A DNA stretch of 64,000 nucleotides, from assembly GCA_029168955.1 (NCBI GenBank), contig JAPDOI010001316.1, forward strand, positions 62,001-126,000. The letters are read 5' to 3'. Every line of letters begins with the position of its first letter. Within the stretch, counting starts at the first letter, position 1. The notes under the pieces were generated by a model, which did no database searches, was not told the DNA's origin, and saw nothing but the letters and a program-made list of their open reading frames with translations. The DNA is from Aplectana chamaeleonis (Eukaryota > Nematoda > Chromadorea > Rhabditida > Cosmocercidae). Shown in pieces: positions 13,401 to 27,800 of the stretch. A program made the position numbers and the translations under genes.

Positions 13401-16400
13401 TGGTCTCTCCGGAAGTCGTCAATTTTGAAAAGTAGGAGTCATGAGAGTAGGATATTTGAATCCAGCGTGGTCGATTTACCCTGGATACAAATTTTCACCA
13501 TCTCAGATGAAAGCTGAAGATCGCTACACTATATGGGATCACACCTTTCTCAGGTGTGGTTTCACCGGAAGTCGTCAATTTTGAAAAGTAGGAGTCATGA
13601 GAGTAGGATATTTGAATCCAGCGTGGTCGATTTACCCTGGATACAAATTTTCACCATCTCTGATGAACGCTGAAGATCGCTACACTATGTGGGATCACAC
13701 CTTTCTCAGGTGTGGTCTCACCGGAAGTCGTCAATTTTGAAAAGTAGGAGTCATGAGAGTAGGATATTTGAATCCAGCGTGGTCGATTTACCCTGGATAC
13801 AAATTTTCACCATCTCTGATGAACGCTGAAGATCGCTACACTATGTGGGATCACACCTTTCTCAGGTGTGGTCTCACCGGAAGTCGTCAATTTTGAAAAG
13901 TAGGAGTCATGAGAGTAGGATATTTGAATCCAGCGTGGTCGATTTACCCTGGATACAAATTTTCACCATCTCTGATGAACGCTGAAGATCGCTACACTAT
14001 GTGGGATCACACCTTTCTCAGGTGTGGTCTCACCGGAAGTCGTCAATTTTGAAAAGTAGGAGTCATGAGAGTAGGATATTTGAATCCAGCGTGGTCGATT
14101 TACCCTGGATACAAATTTTCACCATCTCTGATGAACGCTGAAGATCGCTACACTATGTGGGATCACACCTTTCTCAGGTGTGGTCTCTCCGGAAGTCGTC
14201 AATTTTGAAAAGTAGGAGTCATGAGAGTAGGATATTTGAATCCAGCGTGGTCGATTTACCCTGGATACAAATTTTCACCATCTCAGATGAACGCTGAAGA
14301 TCGCTACACTATGTGGGATCACACCTTTCTCAGGTGTGGTCTCACCGGAAGTTGTCATATTTGAAAAGTAGGAGTCATGAGAGTAGGATATTTGAATCCA
14401 GCGTGGTCGATTTACCCTGGATACAAATTTTCACCATCTCAGATGAAAGCTGAAGATCGCTACACTATATGGGATCACACCTTTCTCAGGTGTGGTCTCA
14501 CCGGAAGTCGTCAATTTTGAAAAGTAGGAGTCATGAGAGTAGGATATTTGAATCCAGCGTGGTCGATTTACCCTGGATACAAATTTTCACCATCTCTGAT
14601 GAACGCTGAAGATCGCTACACTATGTGGGATCACACCTTTCTCAGGTGTGGTCTCACCGGAAGTCGTCAATTTTGAAAAGTAGGAGTCATGAGAGTAGGA
14701 TATTTGAATCCAGCGTGGTCGATTTACCCTGGATACAAATTTTCACCATCTCAGATGAACGCTGAAGATCGCTACACTATGTGGGATCACACCTTTCTCA
14801 GGTGTGGTCTCACCGGAAGTTGTCATATTTGAAAAGTAGGAGTCATGAGAGTAGGATATTTGAATCCAGCGTGGTCGATTTACCCTGGATACAAATTTTC
14901 ACCATCTCTGATGAACGCTGAAGATCGCTACACTATGTGGGATCACACCTTTCTCAGGTGTGGTCTCACCGGAAGTCGTCAATTTTGAAAAGTAGGAGTC
15001 ATGAGAGTAGGATATTTGAATCCAGCGTGGTCGATTTACCCTGGATACAAATTTTCACCATCTCTGATGAACGCTGAAGATCGCTACACTATGTGGGATC
15101 ACACCTTTCTCAGGTGTGGTCTCACCGGAAGTCGTCAATTTTGAAAAGTAGGAGTCATGAGAATAGGATATTTGAATCCAGCGTGGTCGATTTACCCTGG
15201 ATACTATTTTTCACCATCTCTGATGAACGCTGAAGATCGCTACACTATGTGGGATCACACCTTTCTCAGGTGTGGTCTCACCGGAAGTCGTCAATTTTGA
15301 AAAGTAGGAGTCATGAGAATAGGATATTTGAATCCAGCGTGGTCGATTTACCCTGGATACTATTTTTCGCCATCTCAGATGAACGCTGAAGATCGCTACA
15401 CTATGTGGGATCACACCTTTCTCAGGTGTGGTCTCACCGGAAGTCGTCAATTTTGAAAAGTAGGAGTCGTGAGAGTAGGATATTTGAATCCAGCGTGGTC
15501 GATTTACTCTGGATACAAATTTTCACCATCTCTGATGAACGCTGAAGATCGCTACACTATGTGGGATCACACCTTTCTCAGGTGTGGTCTCACCGGAAGT
15601 CGTCAATTTTGAAAAGTAGGAGTCATGAGAGTAGGATATTTGAATCCAGCGTGGTCGATTTACCCTGGATACAAATTTTCACCATCTCAGATGAAAGCTG
15701 AAGATCGCTACACTATATGGGATCACACCTTTCTCAGGTGTGGTCTCACCGGAAGTCGTCAATTTTGAAAAGTAGGAGTCATGAGAGTAGGATATTTGAA
15801 TCCAGCGTGGTCGATTTACCCTGGATACAAATTTTCACCATCTCAGATGAACGCTGAAGATCGCTACACTATGTGGGATCACACCTTTCTCAGGTGTGGT
15901 CTCACCGGAAGTTGTCATATTTGAAAAGTAGGAGTCATGAGAGTAGGATATTTGAATCCAGCGTGGTCGATTTACCCTGGATACAAATTTTCACCATCTC
16001 TGATGAACGCTGAAGATCGCTACACTATGTGGGATCACACCTTTCTCAGGTGTGGTCTCACCGGAAGTCGTCAATTTTGAAAAGTAGGAGTCATGAGAGT
16101 AGGATATTTGAATCCAGCGTGGTCGATTTACCCTGGATACAAATTTTCACCATCTCTGATGAACGCTGAAGATCGCTACACTATGTGGGATCACACCTTT
16201 CTCAGGTGTGGTCTCACCGGAAGTCGTCAATTTTGAAAAGTAGGAGTCATGAGAGTAGGATATTTGAATCCAGCGTGGTCGATTTACCCTGGATACAAAT
16301 TTTCACCATCTCAGATGAAAGCTGAAGATCGCTACACTATATGGGATCACACCTTTCTCAGGTGTGGTCTCACCGGAAGTCGTCAATTTTGAAAAGTAGG

Positions 16401-18096
16401 AGTCATGAGAGTAGGATATTTGAATCCAGCGTGGTTGACTTACCCTGGATACTATTTTTCACCATCTCAGATGAACGCTGAAGATCGCTACACTATATGG
16501 GATCACACCTTTCTCAGGTGTGGTCTCACCGGAAGTCGTCATATTTGAAAAGTAGGAGTCATGAGAGTAGGATATTTGAATCCAGCGTGGTCGATTTACC
16601 CTGGATACAAATTTTCACCATCTCAGATGAACGCTGAAGATCGCTACACTATATGGGATCACACCTTTCTCAGGTGTGGTCTCACCGGAAGTCGTCAATT
16701 TTGAAAAGTAGGAGTCATGAGAGTAGGATATTTGAATCCAGCGTGGTCGATTTACCCTGGATACAAATTTTCACCATCTCAGATGAAAGCTGAAGATCGC
16801 TACACTATATGGGATCACACCTTTCTCAGGTGTGGTCTCACCGGAAGTCGTCATATTTGAAAAGTAGGAGTCATGAGAGTAGGATATTTGAATCCAGCGT
16901 GGTCGATTTACCCTGGATACAAATTTTCACCATCTCAGATGAACGCTGAAGATCGCTACACTATGTGGGATCACACCTTTCTCAGGTGTGGTCTCACCGG
17001 AAGTTGTCATATTTGAAAAGTAGGAGTCATGAGAGTAGGATATTTGAATCCAGCGTGGTCGATTTACCCTGGATACAAATTTTCACCATCTCAGATGAAC
17101 GCTGAAGATCGCTACACTATACGGGATCACACCCTTCTCAGGTGTGGTCTCACCGGAAGTCGTCAATTTTGAAAAGTAGGAGTCATGAGAGTAGGATATT
17201 TGAATCCAGCGTGGTCGATTTACCCTGGATACAAATTTTCACCATCTCAGATGAACGCTGAAGATCGCTACACTATACGGGATCACACCCTTCTCAGGTG
17301 TGGTCTCACCGGAAGTCGTCAATTTTGAAAAGTAGGAGTCATGAGAGTAGGATATTTGAATCCAGCGTGGTCGATTTACCCTGGATACAAATTTTCACCA
17401 TCTCAGATGAAAGCTGAAGATCGCTACACTATATGGGATCACACCTTTCTCAGGTGTGGTCTCACCGGAAGTCGTCAATTTTGAAAAGTAGGAGTCATGA
17501 GAGTAGGATATTTGAATCCAGCGTGGTCGATTTACCCTGGATACAAATTTTCACCATCTCAGATGAAAGCTGAAGATCGCTACACTATATGGGATCACAC
17601 CTTTCTCAGGTGTGGTCTCACCGGAAGTCGTCAATTTTGAAAAGTAGGAGTCATGAGAGTAGGATATTTGAATCCAGCGTGGTCGATTTACCCTGGATAC
17701 AAATTTTCACCATCTCTGATGAACGCTGAAGATCGCTACACTATGTGGGATCACACCTTTCTCAGGTGTGGTCTCACCGGAAGTCGTCAATTTTGAAAAG
17801 TAGGAGTCATGAGAGTAGGATATTTGAATCCAGCGTGGTCGATTTACCCTGGATACTATTTTTCACCATCTCAGATGAACGCTGAAGATCGCTACACTAT
17901 ATGGGATCACACCTTTCTCAGGTGTGGTCTCACCGGAAGTCGTCAATTTTGAAAAGTAGGAGTCATGAGAGTAGGATATTTGAATCCAGCGTGGTCGATT
18001 TACCCTGGATACAAATTTTCACCATCTCAGATGAACGCTGAAGATCGCTACACTATGTGGGATCACACCTTTCTCAGGTGTGGTCTCACCGGAAGT

Positions 18097-18876
18097 CGTC
18101 AATTTTGAAAAGTAGGAGTCATGAGAGTAGGATATTTGAATCCAGCGTGGTCGATTTACCCTGGATACAAATTTTCACCATCTCAGATGAAAGCTGAAGA
18201 TCGCTACACTATATGGGATCACACCTTTCTCAGGTGTGGTCTCACCGGAAGTCGTCATATTTGAAAAGTAGGAGTCATGAGAGTAGGATATTTGAATCCA
18301 GCGTGGTCGATTTACCCTGGATACAAATTTTCACCATCTCAGATGAACGCTGAAGATCGCTACACTATGTGGGATCACACCTTTCTCAGGTGTGGTCTCA
18401 CCGGAAGTCGTCAATTTTGAAAAGTAGGAGTCATGAGAGTAGGATATTTGAATCCAGCGTGGTCGATTTACCCTGGATACAAATTTTCACCATCTCAGAT
18501 GAAAGCTGAAGATCGCTACACTATATGGGATCACACCTTTCTCAGGTGTGGTCTCACCGGAAGTCGTCATATTTGAAAAGTAGGAGTCATGAGAGTAGGA
18601 TATTTGAATCCAGCGTGGTCGATTTACCCTGGATACAAATTTTCACCATCTCAGATGAACGCTGAAGATCGCTACACTATGTGGGATCACACCTTTCTCA
18701 GGTGTGGTCTCACCGGAAGTCGTCAATTTTGAAAAGTAGGAGTCATGAGAGTAGGATATTTGAATCCAGCGTGGTCGATTTACCCTGGATACAAATTTTC
18801 ACCATCTCAGATGAAAGCTGAAGATCGCTACACTATATGGGATCACACCTTTCTCAGGTGTGGTCTCACCGGAAGT
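18097..18876 (+). repeat. Local dimeric higher-order block in the satellite (312-bp period)
   Basis: Two monomer types alternate. Type one starts CGTCAATTTT and has GAAAG with TATATGG. Type two starts CGTCATATTT and has GAACG with TATGTGG. The order is one, two, one, two, one at 18097, 18253, 18409, 18565 and 18721, giving a short 312-bp dimer repeat. No single higher-order unit spans the whole array. Confidence 0.75.
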
Positions 18877-21800
18877 CGTCAATTTTGAAAAGTAGGAGTC
18901 ATGAGAGTAGGATATTTGAATCCAGCGTGGTTGATTTACCCTGGATACTATTTTTCACCATCTCAGATGAACGCTGAAGATCGCTACACTATGTGGGATC
19001 ACACCTTTCTCAGGTGTGGTCTCACCGGAAGTCGTCAATTTTGAAAAGTAGGAGTCATGAGAGTAGGATATTTGAATCCAGCGTGGTCGATTTACCCTGG
19101 ATACAAATTTTCACCATCTCTGATGAACGCTGAAGATCGCTACACTATGTGGGATCACACCTTTCTCAGGTGTGGTCTCACCGGAAGTCGTCAATTTTGA
19201 AAAGTAGGAGTCATGAGAATAGGATATTTGAATCCAGCGTGGTCGATTTACCCTGGATACAAATTTTCACCATCTCAGATGAACGCTGAAGATCGCTACA
19301 CTATGTGGGATCACACCTTTCTCAGGTGTGGTCTCACCGGAAGTCGTCAATTTTGAAAAGTAGGAGTCATGAGAGTAGGATATTTGAATCCAGCGTGGTC
19401 GATTTACCCTGGATACAAATTTTCACCATCTCAGATGAACGCTGAAGATCGCTACACTATACGGGATCACACCTTTCTCAGGTGTGGTCTCACCGGAAGT
19501 CGTCAATTTTGAAAAGTAGGAGTCATGAGAGTAGGATATTTGAATCCAGCGTGGTCGATTTACCCTGGATACAAATTTTCACCATCTCAGATGAACGCTG
19601 AAGATCGCTACACTATACGGGATCACACCCTTCTCAGGTGTGGTCTCACCGGAAGTCGTCAATTTTGAAAAGTAGGAGTCATGAGAGTAGGATATTTGAA
19701 TCCAGCGTGGTCGATTTACCCTGGATACAAATTTTCACCATCTCAGATGAACGCTGAAGATCGCTACACTATATGGGATCACACCTTTCTCAGGTGTGGT
19801 CTCACTGGAAGTCGTCATATTTGAAAAGTAGGAGTCATGAGAGTAGGATATTTGAATCCAGCGTGGTCGATTTACCCTGGATACAAATTTTCACCATCTC
19901 AGATGAACGCTGAAGATCGCTACACTATACGGGATCACACCCTTCTCAGGTGTGGTCTCAACGGAAGTCGTCATATTTGAAAAGTAGGAGTCATGAGAGT
20001 AGGATATTTGAATCCAGCGTGGTCGATTTACCCTGGATACAAATTTTCACCATCTCAGATGAACGCTGAAGATCGCTACACTATGTGGGATCACACCTTT
20101 CTCAGGTGTGGTCTCACCGGAAGTCGTCAATTTTGAAAAGTAGGAGTCGTGAGAGTAGGATATTTGAATCCAGCGTGGTCGATTTACTCTGGATACAAAT
20201 TTTCACCATCTCAGATGAACGCTGAAGATCGCTACACTATACGGGATCACACCCTTCTCAGGTGTGGTCTCACCGGAAGTCGTCAATTTTGAAAAGTAGG
20301 AGTCATGAGAGTAGGATATTTGAATCCAGCGTGGTCGATTTACCCTGGATACAAATTTTCACCATCTCAGATGAACGCTGAAGATCGCTACACTATGTGG
20401 GATCACACCTTTCTCAGGTGTGGTCTCACCGGAAGTTGTCATATTTGAAAAGTAGGAGTCATGAGAGTAGGATATTTGAATCCAGCGTGGTCGATTTACC
20501 CTGGATACAAATTTTCACCATCTCAGATGAACGCTGAAGATCGCTACACTATGTGGGATCACACCTTTCTCAGGTGTGGTCTCACCGGAAGTCGTCAATT
20601 TTGAAAAGTAGGAGTCGTGAGAGTAGGATATTTGAATCCAGCGTGGTCGATTTACTCTGGATACAAATTTTCACCATCTCAGATGAACGCTGAAGATCGC
20701 TACACTATACGGGATCACACCTTTCTCAGGTGTGGTCTCACCGGAAGTCGTCAATTTTGAAAAGTAGGAGTCATGAGAGTAGGATATTTGAATCCAGCGT
20801 GGTCGATTTACCCTGGATACAAATTTTCACCATCTCAGATGAAAGCTGAAGATCGCTACACTATATGGGATCACACCTTTCTCAGGTGTGGTCTCACCGG
20901 AAGTCGTCAATTTTGAAAAGTAGGAGTCATGAGAGTAGGATATTTGAATCCAGCGTGGTCGATTTACTCTGGATACAAATTTTCACCATCTCAGATGAAC
21001 GCTGAAGATCGCTACACTATACGGGATCACACCTTTCTCAGGTGTGGTCTCACCGGAAGTCGTCAATTTTGAAAAGTAGGAGTCATGAGAGTAGGATATT
21101 TGAATCCAGCGTGGTCGATTTACCCTGGATACAAATTTTCACCATCTCAGATGAACGCTGAAGATCGCTACACTATACGGGATCACACCTTTCTCAGGTG
21201 TGGTCTCACCGGAAGTCGTCAATTTTGAAAAGTAGGAGTCATGAGAGTAGGATATTTGAATCCAGCGTGGTCGATTTACCCTGGATACAAATTTTCACCA
21301 TCTCAGATGAACGCTGAAGATCGCTACACTATGTGGGATCACACCTTTCTCAGGTGTGGTCTCACCGGAAGTCGTCATATTTGAAAAGTAGGAGTCATGA
21401 GAGTAGGATATTTGAATCCAGCGTGGTCGATTTACCCTGGATACAAATTTTCACCATCTCAGATGAACGCTGAAGATCGCTACACTATACGGGATCACAC
21501 CCTTCTCAGGTGTGGTCTCACCGGAAGTCGTCAATTTTGAAAAGTAGGAGTCATGAGAGTAGGATATTTGAATCCAGCGTGGTCGATTTACCCTGGATAC
21601 AAATTTTCACCATCTCAGATGAAAGCTGAAGATCGCTACACTATATGGGATCACACCTTTCTCAGGTGTGGTCTCACCGGAAGTCGTCATATTTGAAAAG
21701 TAGGAGTCATGAGAGTAGGATATTTGAATCCAGCGTGGTCGATTTACCCTGGATACAAATTTTCACCATCTCTGATGAACGCTGAAGATCGCTACACTAT

Positions 21801-24800
21801 GTGGGATCACACCTTTCTCAGGTGTGGTCTCACCGGAAGTCGTCAATTTTGAAAAGTAGGAGTCATGAGAATAGGATATTTGAATCCAGCGTGGTCGATT
21901 TACCCTGGATACTATTTTTCGCCATCTCAGATGAACGCTGAAGATCGCTACACTATGTGGGATCACACCTTTCTCAGGTGTGGTCTCACCGGAAGTTGTC
22001 ATATTTGAAAAGTAGGAGTCATGAGAGTAGGATATTTGAATCCAGCGTGGTCGATTTACCCTGGATACAAATTTTCACCATCTCAGATGAACGCTGAAGA
22101 TCGCTACACTATACGGGATCACACCCTTCTCAGGTGTGGTCTCACCGGAAGTCGTCAATTTTGAAAAGTAGGAGTCATGAGAGTAGGATATTTGAATCCA
22201 GCGTGGTCGATTTACCCTGGATACAAATTTTCACCATCTCAGATGAACGCTGAAGATCGCTACACTATGTGGGATCACACCTTTCTCAGGTGTGGTCTCA
22301 CCGGAAGTCGTCAATTTTGAAAAGTAGGAGTCATGAGAGTAGGATATTTGAATCCAGCGTGGTCGATTTACCCTGGATACAAATTTTCACCATCTCTGAT
22401 GAACGCTGAAGATCGCTACACTATGTGGGATCACACCTTTCTCAGGTGTGGTCTCACCGGAAGTCGTCAATTTTGAAAAGTAGGAGTCATGAGAGTAGGA
22501 TATTTGAATCCAGCGTGGTCGATTTACCCTGGATACAAATTTTCACCATCTCAGATGAAAGCTGAAGATCGCTACACTATATGGGATCACACCTTTCTCA
22601 GGTGTGGTCTCACCGGAAGTCGTCAATTTTGAAAAGTAGGAGTCATGAGAGTAGGATATTTGAATCCAGCGTGGTCGATTTACTCTGGATACAAATTTTC
22701 ACCATCTCAGATGAACGCTGAAGATCGCTACACTATACGGGATCACACCTTTCTCAGGTGTGGTCTCACCGGAAGTCGTCAATTTTGAAAAGTAGGAGTC
22801 ATGAGAGTAGGATATTTGAATCCAGCGTGGTCGATTTACCCTGGATACAAATTTTCACCATCTCAGATGAACGCTGAAGATCGCTACACTATACGGGATC
22901 ACACCCTTCTCAGGTGTGGTCTCACCGGAAGTCGTCAATTTTGAAAAGTAGGAGTCATGAGAGTAGGATATTTGAATCCAGCGTGGTCGATTTACCCTGG
23001 ATACAAATTTTCACCATCTCAGATGAACGCTGAAGATCGCTACACTATGTGGGATCACACCTTTCTCAGGTGTGGTCTCTCCGGAAGTCGTCAATTTTGA
23101 AAAGTAGGAGTCATGAGAGTAGGATATTTGAATCCAGCGTGGTCGATTTACCCTGGATACAAATTTTCACCATCTCTGATGAACGCTGAAGATCGCTACA
23201 CTATGTGGGATCACACCTTTCTCAGGTGTGGTCTCTCCGGAAGTCGTCAATTTTGAAAAGTAGGAGTCATGAGAGTAGGATATTTGAATCCAGCGTGGTC
23301 GATTTACCCTGGATACAAATTTTCACCATCTCTGATGAACGCTGAAGATCGCTACACTATGTGGGATCACACCTTTCTCAGGTGTGGTCTCACCGGAAGT
23401 CGTCAATTTTGAAAAGTAGGAGTCATGAGAGTAGGATATTTGAATCCAGCGTGGTCGATTTACCCTGGATACAAATTTTCACCATCTCAGATGAACGCTG
23501 AAGATCGCTACACTATACGGGATCACACCTTTCTCAGGTGTGGTCTCACCGGAAGTCGTCAATTTTGAAAAGTAGGAGTCATGAGAGTAGGATATTTGAA
23601 TCCAGCGTGGTCGATTTACCCTGGATACAAATTTTCACCATCTCAGATGAACGCTGAAGATCGCTACACTATACGGGATCACACCTTTCTCAGGTGTGGT
23701 CTCACCGGAAGTCGTCAATTTTGAAAAGTAGGAGTCATGAGAGTAGGATATTTGAATCCAGCGTGGTCGATTTACCCTGGATACTATTTTTCACCATCTC
23801 AGATGAACGCTGAAGATCGCTACACTATACGGGATCACACCTTTCTCAGGTGTGGTCTCACCGGAAGTCGTCAATTTTGAAAAGTAGGAGTCATGAGAGT
23901 AGGATATTTGAATCCAGCGTGGTCGATTTACCCTGGATACAAATTTTCACCATCTCAGATGAAAGCTGAAGATCGCTACACTATATGGGATCACACCTTT
24001 CTCAGGTGTGGTCTCACCGGAAGTCGTCAATTTTGAAAAGTAGGAGTCATGAGAGTAGGATATTTGAATCCAGCGTGGTCGATTTACCCTGGATACAAAT
24101 TTTCACCATCTCAGATGAACGCTGAAGATCGCTACACTATGTGGGATCACACCTTTCTCAGGTGTGGTCTCACCGGAAGTTGTCATATTTGAAAAGTAGG
24201 AGTCATGAGAGTAGGATATTTGAATCCAGCGTGGTCGATTTACCCTGGATACAAATTTTCACCATCTCAGATGAACGCTGAAGATCGCTACACTATGTGG
24301 GATCACACCTTTCTCAGGTGTGGTCTCACCGGAAGTCGTCAATTTTGAAAAGTAGGAGTCATGAGAGTAGGATATTTGAATCCAGCGTGGTCGATTTACT
24401 CTGGATACAAATTTTCACCTTCTCAGATGAACGCTGAAGATCGCTACACTATACGGGATCACACCTTTCTCAGGTGTGGTCTCACCGGAAGTCGTCAATT
24501 TTGAAAAGTAGGAGTCATGAGAGTAGGATATTTGAATCCAGCGTGGTCGATTTACCCTGGATACAAATTTTCACCATCTCAGATGAACGCTGAAGATCGC
24601 TACACTATACGGGATCACACCTTTCTCAGGTGTGGTCTCACCGGAAGTCGTCAATTTTGAAAAGTAGGAGTCATGAGAGTAGGATATTTGAATCCAGCGT
24701 GGTCGATTTACCCTGGATACAAATTTTCACCATCTCAGATGAACGCTGAAGATCGCTACACTATACGGGATCACACCTTTCTCAGGTGTGGTCTCACCGG

Positions 24801-27800
24801 AAGTCGTCAATTTTGAAAAGTAGGAGTCATGAGAGTAGGATATTTGAATCCAGCGTGGTCGATTTACCCTGGATACAAATTTTCACCATCTCAGATGAAC
24901 GCTGAAGATCGCTACACTATACGGGATCACACCTTTCTCAGGTGTGGTCTCACCGGAAGTCGTCAATTTTGAAAAGTAGGAGTCATGAGAGTAGGATATT
25001 TGAATCCAGCGTGGTCGATTTACCCTGGATACAAATTTTCACCATCTCAGATGAACGCTGAAGATCGCTACACTATACGGGATCACACCTTTCTCAGGTG
25101 TGGTCTCACCGGAAGTTGTCATATTTGAAAAGTAGGAGTCATGAGAGTAGGATATTTGAATCCAGCGTGGTCGATTTACCCTGGATACTATTTTTCGCCA
25201 TCTCAGATGAACGCTGAAGATCGCTACACTATGTGGGATCACACCTTTCTCAGGTGTGGTCTCACCGGAAGTCGTCAATTTTGAAAAGTAGGAGTCGTGA
25301 GAGTAGGATATTTGAATCCAGCGTGGTCGATTTACTCTGGATACAAATTTTCACCATCTCAGATGAACGCTGAAGATCGCTACACTATACGGGATCACAC
25401 CTTTCTCAGGTGTGGTCTCACCGGAAGTCGTCAATTTTGAAAAGTAGGAGTCATGAGAGTAGGATATTTGAATCCAGCGTGGTCGATTTACCCTGGATAC
25501 AAATTTTCACCATCTCAGATGAACGCTGAAGATCGCTACACTATGTGGGATCACACCTTTCTCAGGTGTGGTCTCACCGGAAGTCGTCAATTTTGAAAAG
25601 TAGGAGTCGTGAGAGTAGGATATTTGAATCCAGCGTGGTCGATTTACCCTGGATACAAATTTTCACCATCTCAGATGAACGCTGAAGATCGCTACACTAT
25701 ACGGGATCACACCTTTCTCAGGTGTGGTCTCACCGGAAGTCGTCAATTTTGAAAAGTAGGAGTCATGAGAGTAGGATATTTGAATCCAGCGTGGTCGATT
25801 TACCCTGGATACAAATTTTCACCATCTCAGATGAACGCTGAAGATCGCTACACTATACGGGATCACACCCTTCTCAGGTGTGGTCTCACCGGAAGTCGTC
25901 AATTTTGAAAAGTAGGAGTCATGAGAGTAGGATATTTGAATCCAGCGTGGTCGATTTACCCTGGATACAAATTTTCACCATCTCAGATGAAAGCTGAAGA
26001 TCGCTACACTATATGGGATCACACCTTTCTCAGGTGTGGTCTCACCGGAAGTCGTCAATTTTGAAAAGTAGGAGTCATGAGAGTAGGATATTTGAATCCA
26101 GCGTGGTCGATTTACCCTGGATACAAATTTTCACCATCTCAGATGAACGCTGAAGATCGCTACACTATGTGGGATCACACCTTTCTCAGGTGTGGTCTCA
26201 CCGGAAGTCGTCATATTTGAAAAGTAGGAGTCATGAGAGTAGGATATTTGAATCCAGCGTGGTCGATTTACCCTGGATACAAATTTTCACCATCTCAGAT
26301 GAACGCTGAAGATCGCTACACTATACGGGATCACACCCTTCTCAGGTGTGGTCTCACCGGAAGTCGTCAATTTTGAAAAGTAGGAGTCATGAGAGTAGGA
26401 TATTTGAATCCAGCGTGGTCGATTTACCCTGGATACAAATTTTCACCATCTCAGATGAACGCTGAAGATCGCTACACTATACGGGATCACACCCTTCTCA
26501 GGTGTGGTCTCACCGGAAGTCGTCAATTTTGAAAAGTAGGAGTCATGAGAGTAGGATATTTGAATCCAGCGTGGTCGATTTACCCTGGATACAAATTTTC
26601 ACCATCTCAGATGAACGCTGAAGATCGCTACACTATGTGGGATCACACCTTTCTCAGGTGTGGTCTCACCGGAAGTTGTCATATTTGAAAAGTAGGAGTC
26701 ATGAGAGTAGGATATTTGAATCCAGCGTGGTCGATTTACCCTGGATACAAATTTTCACCATCTCTGATGAACGCTGAAGATCGCTACACTATGTGGGATC
26801 ACACCTTTCTCAGGTGTGGTCTCACCGGAAGTCGTCAATTTTGAAAAGTAGGAGTCATGAGAGTAGGATATTTGAATCCAGCGTGGTCGATTTACCCTGG
26901 ATACTATTTTTCACCATCTCAGATGAACGCTGAAGATCGCTACACTATACGGGATCACACCTTTCTCAGGTGTGGTCTCACCGGAAGTCGTCAATTTTGA
27001 AAAGTAGGAGTCATGAGAGTAGGATATTTGAATCCAGCGTGGTCGATTTACCCTGGATACAAATTTTCACCATCTCAGATGAACGCTGAAGATCGCTACA
27101 CTATGTGGGATCACACCTTTCTCAGGTGTGGTCTCACCGGAAGTCGTCAATTTTGAAAAGTAGGAGTCATGAGAGTAGGATATTTGAATCCAGCGTGGTC
27201 GATTTACCCTGGATACAAATTTTCACCATCTCAGATGAACGCTGAAGATCGCTACACTATGTGGGATCACACCTTTCTCAGGTGTGGTCTCACCGGAAGT
27301 TGTCATATTTGAAAAGTAGGAGTCATGAGAGTAGGATATTTGAATCCAGCGTGGTCGATTTACCCTGGATACAAATTTTCACCATCTCAGATGAACGCTG
27401 AAGATCGCTACACTATACGGGATCACACCCTTCTCAGGTGTGGTCTCACCGGAAGTCGTCAATTTTGAAAAGTAGGAGTCATGAGAGTAGGATATTTGAA
27501 TCCAGCGTGGTCGATTTACCCTGGATACAAATTTTCACCATCTCAGATGAACGCTGAAGATCGCTACACTATGTGGGATCACACCTTTCTCAGGTGTGGT
27601 CTCACCGGAAGTTGTCATATTTGAAAAGTAGGAGTCATGAGAGTAGGATATTTGAATCCAGCGTGGTCGATTTACCCTGGATACAAATTTTCACCATCTC
27701 AGATGAACGCTGAAGATCGCTACACTATACGGGATCACACCTTTCTCAGGTGTGGTCTCACCGGAAGTCGTCAATTTTGAAAAGTAGGAGTCATGAGAGT

